From Erysipelotrichaceae bacterium (GTDB lineage Bacteria; Bacillota_I; Bacilli_A; Erysipelotrichales; Erysipelotrichaceae), in the NCBI GenBank assembly GCA_017419065.1, contig JAFOMB010000215.1:1-13562 (forward strand): a DNA stretch of 13,562 nt. Reading direction: 5' to 3'. The translations under genes were made by a program, and so were the position numbers. Under the pieces are notes generated by a model. The model made no database searches. It was not told the DNA's origin and saw nothing but the letters and a program-made list of their open reading frames with translations. Shown piece by piece: positions 1 through 6,436 of the stretch. Positions within the stretch are counted from its first letter, which is position 1; every line of letters starts with the position of its first letter.

Positions 1-588
1 AGGCTTCTCCTTTCCGAAGGAAAAGCGAATAAGGAAAAAGTCTATGAACTGGCGGCGAAAGGACAGGAACTCGCAGAACCGAAAGATATCATAAAAGATC
101 CCTATGTCTTTGAGTTTCTGGGTATACCGGAGAGGAAGGCCATGCTGGAAAGCGATCTGGAAAAGGCTCTCACAAGACAGCTGGAAGACTTCATGCTGGA
201 ACTGGGAAGAGGCTTTATGTTTGTCGGAAGACAGCAGCGCGTGACCCTGAACAATACCCATTACTATGTAGACATGGTCTTCTACAACCGGGAGCTTCAC
301 GCTTACGTGCTGATCGAGTTGAAGACCGTAAAGCTGATGCCGGAGGCAGTAGGACAGCTGAATATGTATCTCAACTACTATGCAGCCGAAGTGAACGAAC
401 CGGAGGATAATCCGCCGATAGGGATCATCCTTTGTACGGACAAGGACAATGTGAGCGCAGAATATGCATTAGGCGGTCTTTCCAGCAACATCTTTGCGTC
501 GACATATACCTGTGTGATCCCGGAAAAGGAAAAGCTGATTGCCCAGATCGAAGCTGTTCTGGAACAGTGGAGAGATCAGGAAGAATGA
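1..588 (+). CDS. YhcG/DUF1016-family PD-(D/E)XK nuclease, C-terminal part
   Basis: Partial gene. The frame is open from base 1, so the N-terminus lies outside the window, and the ATG at 142 is an internal methionine, not the start. The visible residues include the family signature stretch IKDPYVFEFLG followed by ESDLEKAL, typical of DUF1016/YhcG proteins. The nuclease core is visible as an aspartate in YYVDMVFYNR (visible residue 91) followed by ELK (Glu106, Lys108), the PD-(D/E)XK arrangement. Family knowledge: these predicted DNA nucleases usually have an N-terminal DUF1016 helical domain of about 150 residues and often sit inside or beside type I restriction-modification loci. No hsdR, hsdM or hsdS gene is seen downstream, so any such link would have to lie upstream. 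The gene ends with TGA at 586-588 and faces a minus-strand gene. Family call is sure; biological role is inferred. Confidence 0.88.
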   Translation, partial: RLLLSEGKANKEKVYELAAKGQELAEPKDIIKDPYVFEFLGIPERKAMLESDLEKALTRQLEDFMLELGRGFMFVGRQQRVTLNNTHYYVDMVFYNRELHAYVLIELKTVKLMPEAVGQLNMYLNYYAAEVNEPEDNPPIGIILCTDKDNVSAEYALGGLSSNIFASTYTCVIPEKEKLIAQIEAVLEQWRDQEE

Positions 589-692
589 TAAAGCAGATAA
601 TATGACATCATTCACAGGATATTCTCTTCCTGAAGGGATGGGGCTTTCTCTGCCTATCCCCCTATTGATCAGCTGATTCGAATGCTATCAAA

Positions 693-738
693 AAAGGACC
701 CACGAAGCATACATTCATGCGAACTCGCTCGGTCCTTT
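693..738 (-). terminator. Terminator between convergent genes
   Basis: An 8-bp stem, AAAGGACC at 693-700 with GGTCCTTT at 731-738, encloses a small inner GCAT/ATGC stem (707-710/717-720). Read on the minus strand the stem is followed by six T residues, so it should end the membrane-protein gene. On the plus strand the T-run is short, so termination of the nuclease gene here would be weaker. Confidence 0.65.
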
Positions 739-788
739 ATCATTGTAATTCCCGTATTATATCTTTGAAATGTAGCAGTGCTTGGATC

Positions 789-1424
789 CTATATGATCCC
801 CTGCGGCACTAACAGTATCAGCAATAACGCTACCGCGATCCACACCGTCAGTAAGAACGTCCTCTGGTCCTTCTGTTTCCAGGAAGGCACGAAGTTGGCC
901 GCCAGGAAGAACGGGATATATGTCGTAATGAATACCGGTATTACGCCCCACCACTTATACACCCAGATGAAGGAGTGATTGGAGGTCCCGGCTAAGAAAG
1001 ATTCTACCAGGGCAAATAATAAGGCCATACCTAAGGCGCCTAAGAGTCTGTCCTTCTTTGTCGGTTTCTTCGGCAGCATCTTATAGCTGATCATACCCGC
1101 TACCGCAAACATCATCGAAAGCTCCCAGCACACTCCTATCAGTAAAATAAAGGTCGTCGACTCATTGGAGACAGCCCAGAGCGGATAGCCGGTAAAGTGG
1201 GCGATCAGCGCATTGGCGATCTCATAGAGCCAGTGGACACCATATAGGGAGAGTCCTGCAACGATGTACTGCCAGTTCTTCTGCGAGATCTCTGTCCAGT
1301 AGATGTAGAAGACGACAGTCAGTATGAAGATAAAAGTCCAGTTGAAGTTCTCCGTGCTTCTCACAAGAATAGAATGAATCAGATCCATTGCCTCTTTGGA
1401 TCCGTCTCCCCAGAATACAAACAT
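789..1424 (-). CDS. Unrecognised six-helix integral membrane protein
   Basis: A 211-residue protein that I cannot assign to a named family. It has about six hydrophobic segments (residues 28-45, 51-75, 90-113, 127-145, 158-178 and 189-207), a short basic loop (KKPTKKDR, about 119-126) between the third and fourth, and conserved-looking polar and aromatic residues within the membrane region (HWLYE at 64-68, WEL at 100-102, ES at 141-142). There is no signal peptide or soluble domain. The start is supported by a ribosome binding site (AAGGAAAGAAGG) just upstream of the ATG. It is transcribed alone, divergent from the rhodanese lipoprotein and convergent with the nuclease. A possible -10 (TATACT on the minus strand, at 1451-1456) lies upstream with a poor -35. 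A transporter or membrane enzyme is possible, but nothing in the sequence decides it. Confidence 0.75.
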   Translation of the reverse strand: MFVFWGDGSKEAMDLIHSILVRSTENFNWTFIFILTVVFYIYWTEISQKNWQYIVAGLSLYGVHWLYEIANALIAHFTGYPLWAVSNESTTFILLIGVCWELSMMFAVAGMISYKMLPKKPTKKDRLLGALGMALLFALVESFLAGTSNHSFIWVYKWWGVIPVFITTYIPFFLAANFVPSWKQKDQRTFLLTVWIAVALLLILLVPQGII

Positions 1425-1519
1425 GATATGTTCCTTCTTTCCTTACTTTCAGTATAGAGGATTCTTTCTGTAAATCGAAAGTCAGAAAGCAGAAGATGAG
1501 GATCTCAAGCAGAACTTGT

Positions 1520-1548
1520 TTGAAGGAGAAAAGATATCTGTCTACAAT
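1520..1548 (+). promoter_or_regulatory. Predicted promoter of the rhodanese lipoprotein gene
   Basis: TTGAAG at 1520-1525 and TACAAT at 1543-1548 are separated by 17 bp, a fair sigma-A promoter. Transcription would begin near 1555, giving a 5' leader of about 120 nt before the ATG at 1675. The leader contains short inverted repeats (for example ATCAG/CTGAT and CGGG/CCCG between about 1580 and 1640), but I do not recognise a riboswitch in it and it lacks a clear stem plus T-run terminator. Confidence 0.4.
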
Positions 1549-1674
1549 ATAACCGACTGGCAGACAGAGATCAGTGGCAGGGAATCAGTCCGTGTCCATT
1601 GGAAACGGGAGTGGAATGACCAACCCGTTCCTCTGATAACCGGTCTTTTCTTATATGCGGGTGGGTTTGCTATA

Positions 1675-2451
1675 ATGAAGATAATTATGAGAGTATTCCG
1701 GTCCATCATTCTGATCTTTCTCTTTCTTTCTCTTTTCTCCTGCGCAGACAAGAAAGACACGCTTTCCTATACGCAGATCACCCAGGAGGAAGCGATGAGG
1801 ATGATGGAAGAGGAAGACCGCATCATACTCGATGTAAGAACGATAGAGGAATACAATGAAGGCCACATACCCGATGCCTTGTGCATCCCGGTAGAGACGA
1901 TCGGAAACAACAGGCCTGAAGAACTGCCCGACCCCGATCAGATCATCCTGGTGTACTGCCGTACGGGAGTAAGGGCGGCACAGGCTTCAGAGAAATTAGT
2001 AAAACTCGGTTATACAAAGGTCTATGACTTCGGAGGCATCGTGACCTGGAAAGGAGACATCGTGATCGAAGGAGAAGAAATCTGCAGAGAACCGGAAGCT
2101 GCACTGGCTGTTGAAGTGAACGGAAGACAGATCTATACCAATACCATTACTAAGAAGGAACTTCTGAAGACTATGGGTATTGACTGGTATAAGGTATCTT
2201 TCAAGGATGAAGGAAGCATAAAAAGAGCTGTCCTTCCTTTCTCTGTCTCTTTGGAAGAAAAAGAGACAGAGGTAAAGACAGGGGATGTCCTCTTATGCAG
2301 CGGCAATGAGATCCTGCTCGTACTGGAGGAAGGAACTCTCTATGGGGAAAAAATCGGCTTCTTCGTCGGGATGACCAAGGGAGAACTGGAAGAGATCTAC
2401 GGAAGAGGAGACTTCAAAGCAGAGGTCTTCTTAGACTGGCTGGATTACTGA
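1675..2451 (+). CDS. Rhodanese-domain lipoprotein with possible cyclophilin-like C-terminal domain
   Basis: A 258-residue protein if started at the ATG at 1675. The reading frame is open further upstream to a TTG at 1516, but the lipoprotein signal supports the start here: MKIIMRVFRS, a hydrophobic stretch, then lipobox LFSC with Cys23 as the lipidated residue. An ATG at 1687 is an equally plausible start. The ribosome binding site before either is weak. Residues about 33-133 form a rhodanese domain with LDVRTIEEYNEGHIPDA and active-site loop CRTGVR (Cys95), so sulfurtransferase or persulfide chemistry at the outer membrane face is likely. Residues about 143-258 start with VEVNGRQIYTN and contain TGDVLLCSGNEILLV and GEKIGFFVG, reminiscent of the bacterial cyclophilin-like fold; that assignment is by eye and tentative. 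Monocistronic, followed by a candidate terminator or small RNA. Confidence 0.85.
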   Translation: MKIIMRVFRSIILIFLFLSLFSCADKKDTLSYTQITQEEAMRMMEEEDRIILDVRTIEEYNEGHIPDALCIPVETIGNNRPEELPDPDQIILVYCRTGVRAAQASEKLVKLGYTKVYDFGGIVTWKGDIVIEGEEICREPEAALAVEVNGRQIYTNTITKKELLKTMGIDWYKVSFKDEGSIKRAVLPFSVSLEEKETEVKTGDVLLCSGNEILLVLEEGTLYGEKIGFFVGMTKGELEEIYGRGDFKAEVFLDWLDY

Positions 2452-2460
2452 AAACTACGT

Positions 2461-2466
2461 TATAAT
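2461..2466 (+). promoter_or_regulatory. TATAAT box downstream of the lipoprotein gene
   Basis: A perfect TATAAT lies 10 bases after the lipoprotein stop codon and just before a structured stretch ending in a T-run. No good -35 stands at the usual spacing (GGCTGG at 2438-2443), so promoter activity is uncertain. If active it would start a transcript near 2473. Confidence 0.3.
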
Positions 2467-2472
2467 ATCAGT

Positions 2473-2555
2473 GTAAAAAGAGCGATCTTTTATAGGCAAC
2501 CGATCCTGGCCTTGAGCCGGGTACGCCGATCTAGGGCAGTCCGTTGCCTTTTTTA
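2473..2555 (+). ncRNA. Candidate small structured RNA or long-loop terminator
   Basis: About 80 nt with clear secondary-structure potential. A first hairpin has stem AAAAGA/TCTTTT (2476-2481/2486-2491) capped by a GCGA tetraloop of the GNRA type. A second structure is closed by AGGCAAC (2494-2500) and GTTGCCT (2543-2549). It encloses an inner hairpin CCTGGC/GCCGGG with a five-base loop, and ends in six T residues. I checked it against the riboswitch and SRP RNA consensus sequences I can recall and found no match. The simplest alternative is the rho-independent terminator of the lipoprotein gene. The elaborate interior and the TATAAT just upstream make an independent small RNA possible. Confidence 0.35.
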
Positions 2556-2558
2556 TTA

Positions 2559-2628
2559 TTCACAGTTCTGTATCTGACAGATTTTCCAGTCAGTGACTGG
2601 AAAATTGACACGGACACATTACTGTGAA
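2559..2628. repeat. Perfect 25-bp palindrome nested in a longer inverted repeat
   Basis: Positions 2581-2605 form a perfect inverted repeat with 12-bp arms around one central G (ATTTTCCAGTCA, G, TGACTGGAAAAT). Outside it lies a second perfect 8-bp pair, TTCACAGT at 2559-2566 and ACTGTGAA at 2621-2628. A further pair, GGACAC (2612-2617) and GTGTCC (2632-2637), overlaps the right flank and would compete with the outer pair. The site is not in front of any gene on either strand. It could be a protein-binding site, a cruciform-forming element or a remnant of a mobile element; nothing decides between these. Confidence 0.6.
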
Positions 2629-2637
2629 CCGGTGTCC

Positions 2638-2749
2638 ATCTCCGATAGAGAAAGCCTTTGTTTATTTGAGAAGGGGTGCGAACACTCATGTCGAAATTGT
2701 TCCGAAACACCGGGAAGACAAAGAACAATGATATTAACGCATACAAAAA
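2638..2749. other. Gene-free stretch before the ADH terminator
   Basis: No convincing gene is present. Open frames running through here have no ribosome binding site and extend into the alcohol dehydrogenase gene as antisense shadows. One imperfect inverted repeat is visible: GGTG and GAACA (2675-2684) pair with TGTTC and CACC (2698-2711). Together with the palindromes to its left, the whole interval from 2452 to 2790 is rich in possible structure but has no recognised element. Confidence 0.4.
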
Positions 2750-2767
2750 GCCGGGATACTTCCCGGC
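2750..2767 (-). terminator. Terminator of the PTS/dehydrogenase operon
   Basis: A perfect 7-bp GC-rich stem, GCCGGGA (2750-2756) and TCCCGGC (2761-2767), has a four-base loop. On the minus strand it is followed by CTTTTTGTAT, a good rho-independent terminator 23 bp after the stop codon of the alcohol dehydrogenase. A shorter T-run on the plus side allows some bidirectional action. Confidence 0.85.
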
Positions 2768-2790
2768 TTTTGAAAAGGGGACAAAGAGTA

Positions 2791-3963
2791 TTACAGGCAG
2801 TTCCTGTAGATCTCGATGATATCTTCCTTGTACAGAGGACGGAAACCTGCGTGGAAGCTCGTGCCGTTGTTGGTGAGCTTGTCAGCCATCTCTTCGAACT
2901 TGGAATCATCGATACCCAGGTCCGTGAGATTGGAGGTGAGGCCTAAGGTCTTGTAGGAGAACTCTTCGATCTTTTCAATGACCTTATCGGCCATCTCTTC
3001 ATCGGAGAGGCTCCTGTCAAGGTCAAAGGCGTAGAGGCCTAAACCTCTGAACTTCGGATAGGACTTTTCATCCTTCACGAAGCGCAGCCACCTCGGCATC
3101 AATATCGCCAGTCCCAAGCCATGGGTGATATCGTAGTAGGCCGAGAGTTCATGTTCCATCGGATGCATGGACCAGAGATGTCTCTTGTCGTATTCGATGA
3201 AGTGGTTGATGGCCCACGGAGACGCCCACATGAGGTTGGCTCTGGCTTCATAGTTGGTCGGATCGTTATAGGCGATCGGACCGTACTTGAGCACCGTTCT
3301 GACTAAGCCCTGAGCTACCGTATCCAGCATGTACAGATCATCACTAGGAGAAAAGTAGACTTCAAAGACATGGGCGATGATGTCGACGGCTCCGCAGGCT
3401 GTCTGATACTTCGGAACAGTGAAGGTGTATTCCGGATTTAAGAAGGTCGCCTTCGGCAGCAGGTTGGGATTGCTGTAGACTTTCTTGTCAAAGGTGGATT
3501 CGTTGGTGATGACCGCCCCCGAGTCCATCTCGGAACCGGTCGCGGAGATCGTCGACATCGCAATGACAGGTAAGGCCTTTTCTGTAGGAGCCTTCTTGAT
3601 GACGAGGTCCCATAACGGCGCATCGGATACAGCTCCTGCCGCAATGGCCTTGGAGGAGTCGATGACACTGCCGCCTCCGACACCCAGGACCACTTCGATA
3701 TTCTTTTCCTTGCATATCGCAATGGCCTCTTCGCAATCCGTATGCCTCGGATTCGGCCTGACATTTGTGAACTCCGTGATATCCAGATCATAGTCTCTTC
3801 CGGCTTTCATCACTAAATCATAAATGCCATTAGACTTGATATAGTCTCCGTCATAGACGAAGAGGACTCTCTTCCCATAGCGGGAAAGTTCCTCTCCCAG
3901 ATGTTCCATCTCCTCCGGTCCGAAGTAGACACGGGTAGGGATATTGTAGATGAATGGATTCAT
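2791..3963 (-). CDS. Iron-containing alcohol dehydrogenase, YqhD/butanol dehydrogenase type
   Basis: A 390-residue, full-length group III alcohol dehydrogenase that interconverts aldehydes or ketones and alcohols with a nicotinamide cofactor. The dinucleotide-binding motif is GVGGGSVIDSSK (94-105). Metal ligands expected from E. coli YqhD are present at the same numbers: Asp194, His198, His267 and His281 (GAVDIIAH, MHPMEHE, DITHG). The segment after the first strand reads VYDGDY, where YqhD has YGGGS. The Asp at 38 corresponds by eye to the aspartate that favours NAD in lactaldehyde reductase FucO, so NAD(H) preference is an inference. The start has a strong ribosome binding site (AAAGGAG). 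It is the last gene of the PTS operon, separated from the SDR gene by a perfect hairpin. A role in oxidising or reducing the transported sugar or its breakdown product is likely; the substrate is unknown. Confidence 0.92.
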   Translation of the reverse strand: MNPFIYNIPTRVYFGPEEMEHLGEELSRYGKRVLFVYDGDYIKSNGIYDLVMKAGRDYDLDITEFTNVRPNPRHTDCEEAIAICKEKNIEVVLGVGGGSVIDSSKAIAAGAVSDAPLWDLVIKKAPTEKALPVIAMSTISATGSEMDSGAVITNESTFDKKVYSNPNLLPKATFLNPEYTFTVPKYQTACGAVDIIAHVFEVYFSPSDDLYMLDTVAQGLVRTVLKYGPIAYNDPTNYEARANLMWASPWAINHFIEYDKRHLWSMHPMEHELSAYYDITHGLGLAILMPRWLRFVKDEKSYPKFRGLGLYAFDLDRSLSDEEMADKVIEKIEEFSYKTLGLTSNLTDLGIDDSKFEEMADKLTNNGTSFHAGFRPLYKEDIIEIYRNCL

Positions 3964-3977
3964 AGGACTCCTTTCTT

Positions 3978-4012
3978 AGAAGAAGGCAATAACTCAGTTA
4001 TTGCCTTCTTCT
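3978..4012 (-). repeat. Perfect 16-bp intercistronic hairpin between SDR and ADH genes
   Basis: AGAAGAAGGCAATAAC (3978-3993) pairs perfectly with its reverse complement (3997-4012) across a three-base loop. On the operon transcript the hairpin lies between the SDR stop codon and the ribosome binding site of the alcohol dehydrogenase. No T-run follows on the minus strand, so it is more likely an mRNA-stabilising, processing or partial-attenuation element than a full terminator. Confidence 0.75.
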
Positions 4013-4017
4013 CTCTT

Positions 4018-4785
4018 TTAGAACATCGTTCCTCCGGAACAGTCAATCAGGTCGCCGATGATCTGTCTGGATTTCTCTGAACAGTAGAAGGCAACGATAT
4101 TGCCGATGTCCTCCGGTGTTGCCCAGCCTATACGAAGGAGAGCTTCTCTTTTCTTATAGGATTCCGAGTTCGGATCGGCATAGTGGTTCTCTGTCCTCAC
4201 ATAACCCGGGATCAGGCAGTTCACGGTGATGCCGTAATCGATGAGCTCATGGGCCATCCTTCTCGATAAGGCGGCTACAGCGCCCTTGACAGGTCCATAC
4301 GGCGTCTGCGGCTTGGAGACGGAGACGAAGGCAGCTTTCGCTGAGATGTTGACGATATTGCCCTTCTGATTCCTCTTTCTCGCTAAAGCCGTGAAGCAGC
4401 GGGACATGTAGAAGACGTGGTTCAGGATGCCTTCTACACCGCTCTGCCATTCTTCATAGGTGATCTGGTCAAAGGTCTTCTGGCCATAGAGGTATCCTCC
4501 GGCAGCATTGTTGACGAGGATATCGACATGCTCGACTTCCTTATCCAGTCTTTCAAAGAGTTCATCGACGAGCTCCGGCTTGGCGACGTTGTACTTCATG
4601 GGCTTGACTTCCACGCCATACTCCTTCTCCACGGATTCCTTATAAGCTTCCGCCTGCTCGTCATTGACCATGAAGACCGGTATGAGGTTGCATCCTTCGG
4701 AAGCTAAGACTCTTCCGATACCGGCGCCGATACCTGAGGTACCGCCGGTGATGATCGCGTATTTTCCCTTTAATCCAAGGTCCAT
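4018..4785 (-). CDS. Short-chain dehydrogenase/reductase (classical SDR)
   Basis: A 255-residue, full-length NAD(P)-dependent oxidoreductase. Visible family marks are the glycine motif TGGTSGIG (13-20), NNAAG (92-96), catalytic Ser148 (NISAK), and Tyr163 with Lys167 (YGPVK); IPGYVRTE follows near the substrate loop and the C-terminus reads DCSGGTMF. SDRs of this type commonly oxidise sugar alcohols, sugar acids or their phosphates, and a sorbitol-6-phosphate dehydrogenase of the same superfamily occurs in sorbose PTS operons. Placement directly behind the IID gene, whose stop is only 10 bp upstream, supports action on the PTS product. The start has an AGAGG ribosome binding site. Exact substrate and coenzyme are not shown by the sequence. 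Confidence 0.9.
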   Translation of the reverse strand: MDLGLKGKYAIITGGTSGIGAGIGRVLASEGCNLIPVFMVNDEQAEAYKESVEKEYGVEVKPMKYNVAKPELVDELFERLDKEVEHVDILVNNAAGGYLYGQKTFDQITYEEWQSGVEGILNHVFYMSRCFTALARKRNQKGNIVNISAKAAFVSVSKPQTPYGPVKGAVAALSRRMAHELIDYGITVNCLIPGYVRTENHYADPNSESYKKREALLRIGWATPEDIGNIVAFYCSEKSRQIIGDLIDCSGGTMF

Positions 4786-4795
4786 AAGTTGACCT

Positions 4796-5638
4796 CTACT
4801 TGAAGATGCCTAAGAGTCCGCCGACAACGGAAACAGCGACGATGAGCAGCAGGATCGTGGTGGTCTTCATCTTCTTCTTGTCGATCAGCCAGTATACCAG
4901 CATGGTCGCGCAAAGCGGAAGGATCTTCGGGAATACGGCATCAAAGAGCTTTTCCTGGATGGAGAAGGTCGCGTTCTGCGTGACGATATTGATGCCGCAG
5001 TTCAGCTTGACGAAGTTGGCGATGAGACCGCCCATGACGAAGCAGCCCATGACCTTGGCGCCATCGAGGATCTTGTCGAAGACCCCGTTCTGGAGCAGGT
5101 CGAAGATAGCTTCAGAACCCTTATTGTAAGTGAGCCAGAAGAAGCCGAACTGCATGGCGTAAACTCTTGTAAAGGTCAGCAGATAGTGTAGGAAGACACC
5201 AAGCAGAGAGCCCTGCAGAGTGATATCGATGCAGATCGCCAGAACGATCGGATTCCAGACTGCCTGAACGATCGTATCACCGATACCCGCCAACGGGCCC
5301 ATCAGGGACGTCTTGACAGAACTGATCAGTTCATCCGGGATGTCTTCTCCCAAAGATTTCTGTTCTTCCAAAGCGCAGGCAGCACCGAAGATCAGTCCGC
5401 CGAATTCCGGTTCGGTATTGTAGAATTCGAGGTTTCTCTTCATGACCGCATGACGCTTTTCTTCGGCATCCGGATCGTCTTTATAGAGATCGTAGATGAT
5501 CGCTCTGAGGGCATGCGCAAAGGCTGTGCCCATCATTCTCTCGTAGTTGTAGCAGGAAAGAGAATGGCTTTCATATAAGAAAGATGCTTTCCAGAGATGG
5601 CTCTTCGGAATGACATGTTTTACAGTTCTTTCACTCAT
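4796..5638 (-). CDS. PTS mannose/fructose/sorbose family IID component
   Basis: A 280-residue membrane component of a mannose-family phosphotransferase permease. It carries the IID hallmark LMGPLAGIGD (112-121), the upstream EFYNTEPEFGGLIFG stretch (71-85), and hydrophobic segments toward the C-terminus, ending with one at about 259-279. IID works with IIC to bind and move the sugar across the membrane while IIB phosphorylates it. The start codon follows the IIC stop by one base (TAG T ATG), implying translational coupling. It is followed closely by the SDR gene. Full length for the family. Confidence 0.95.
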   Translation of the reverse strand: MSERTVKHVIPKSHLWKASFLYESHSLSCYNYERMMGTAFAHALRAIIYDLYKDDPDAEEKRHAVMKRNLEFYNTEPEFGGLIFGAACALEEQKSLGEDIPDELISSVKTSLMGPLAGIGDTIVQAVWNPIVLAICIDITLQGSLLGVFLHYLLTFTRVYAMQFGFFWLTYNKGSEAIFDLLQNGVFDKILDGAKVMGCFVMGGLIANFVKLNCGINIVTQNATFSIQEKLFDAVFPKILPLCATMLVYWLIDKKKMKTTTILLLIVAVSVVGGLLGIFK

Positions 5639-5639
5639 A

Positions 5640-6380
5640 CTATCTTGCCTCCCTTGGCTTCAGCGCCACATAGATGACAGCTAAGCAGAGACCGATCAGA
5701 CCCAGGGTCAAGAGATCCATACCGAACTTGACGGCGAGGATGAAACCCAGGAACAGGAACGGACGGAACTCACCCTTGAACAAGAAGGACAGGGTGATCG
5801 CAATACCGACAGTCGGCATCAGGCCGGCGATGATATTGATGATGGTGAGGACCTTGCCGGACATGATGTCCATGAGACCCTGGATGTAGTTGGCACCGAA
5901 GTATACTGCCAGCATACACGGGACACCGGCGATCAGGAAACCTAAGAGAGCCGGCAATAAGAGCTGAGGGATCCACAGAAGATTATATTTGTGTTCGTCG
6001 ATCAGTCTCTCATGCAGACGGACAAAGACAGAGTTGACGGTCAGTCTGGTCGTCCAGGTGACGGTACCGATCAGTCCGATCGGAACGGCGAGAGCGATAG
6101 CCTGTTCTGTCGTCAGACCGCCTGTGATGGCCATAGCGGCACCCATGATACCGGCGATCTTCTGGTCAGAAGGCATACTGCCGCCTGCCGAGACAAGACC
6201 CAGGAACAGCAGGTTGATGCTGCCGCCGACCATAGCGCCCTTCAGTGGATCACCGAGGATACATCCTACCAGGAATCCGCTCGAGAGAGCCGGGCTGACA
6301 GCCCATCCGATAGCTTCTGTGATACCGAAGCCACCGGCGAGGTAGACGATACCACAGAGGAATGCTTGAAACAATGACAT
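5640..6380 (-). CDS. PTS mannose/fructose/sorbose family IIC component
   Basis: A 246-residue polytopic membrane protein that forms the sugar channel with IID. Characteristic parts are a hydrophobic N-terminus, GFLVGCILGDPLKGAMVGG (35-53), which resembles the conserved IIC LGDPLTG region, and alternating hydrophobic segments to the C-terminus. The start is supported by a very strong ribosome binding site (AAAGGAGGGG). It is separated from the IIB gene by a 54-bp gap that contains a perfect palindrome, unlike the tight IIA/IIB and IIC/IID junctions, so expression of the membrane half may be set separately. Sugar specificity cannot be read from the sequence. Confidence 0.95.
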   Translation of the reverse strand: MSLFQAFLCGIVYLAGGFGITEAIGWAVSPALSSGFLVGCILGDPLKGAMVGGSINLLFLGLVSAGGSMPSDQKIAGIMGAAMAITGGLTTEQAIALAVPIGLIGTVTWTTRLTVNSVFVRLHERLIDEHKYNLLWIPQLLLPALLGFLIAGVPCMLAVYFGANYIQGLMDIMSGKVLTIINIIAGLMPTVGIAITLSFLFKGEFRPFLFLGFILAVKFGMDLLTLGLIGLCLAVIYVALKPREAR

Positions 6381-6414
6381 ACTTTCCCCTCCTTTATTTC
6401 TCCATTTTCATGGA

Positions 6415-6436
6415 AATGAAGTATCGATACTTCATT
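6415..6436 (-). repeat. Perfect 22-bp palindrome at the IIB stop codon
   Basis: The palindrome has 11-bp arms (AATGAAGTATC and its complement) with no spacer and overlaps the IIB stop codon at 6435-6437. On the mRNA it would form a hairpin with a short loop between IIB and IIC. An adjoining imperfect inverted repeat (CATTT with AAATG, about 6403-6418) shares bases with it, so the two folds are mutually exclusive. No T-run follows. It may act in mRNA processing or in limiting IIC/IID expression. Confidence 0.65.

Noticed and set aside
1516..1674. N-terminal extension of the rhodanese lipoprotein from a TTG codon
   Set aside because: It would bury the lipoprotein signal peptide and lipobox inside the protein, and the predicted promoter lies within it.
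1671..1676. TATAAT overlapping the lipoprotein start codon, suggesting leaderless transcription from the ATG at 1687
   Set aside because: No -35 box at proper spacing, and a better promoter lies at 1520-1548.
2593..2946. 117-residue plus-strand open frame with several cysteines
   Set aside because: It has no ribosome binding site, starts inside the 25-bp palindrome, and its second half is antisense to the well-supported alcohol dehydrogenase gene.
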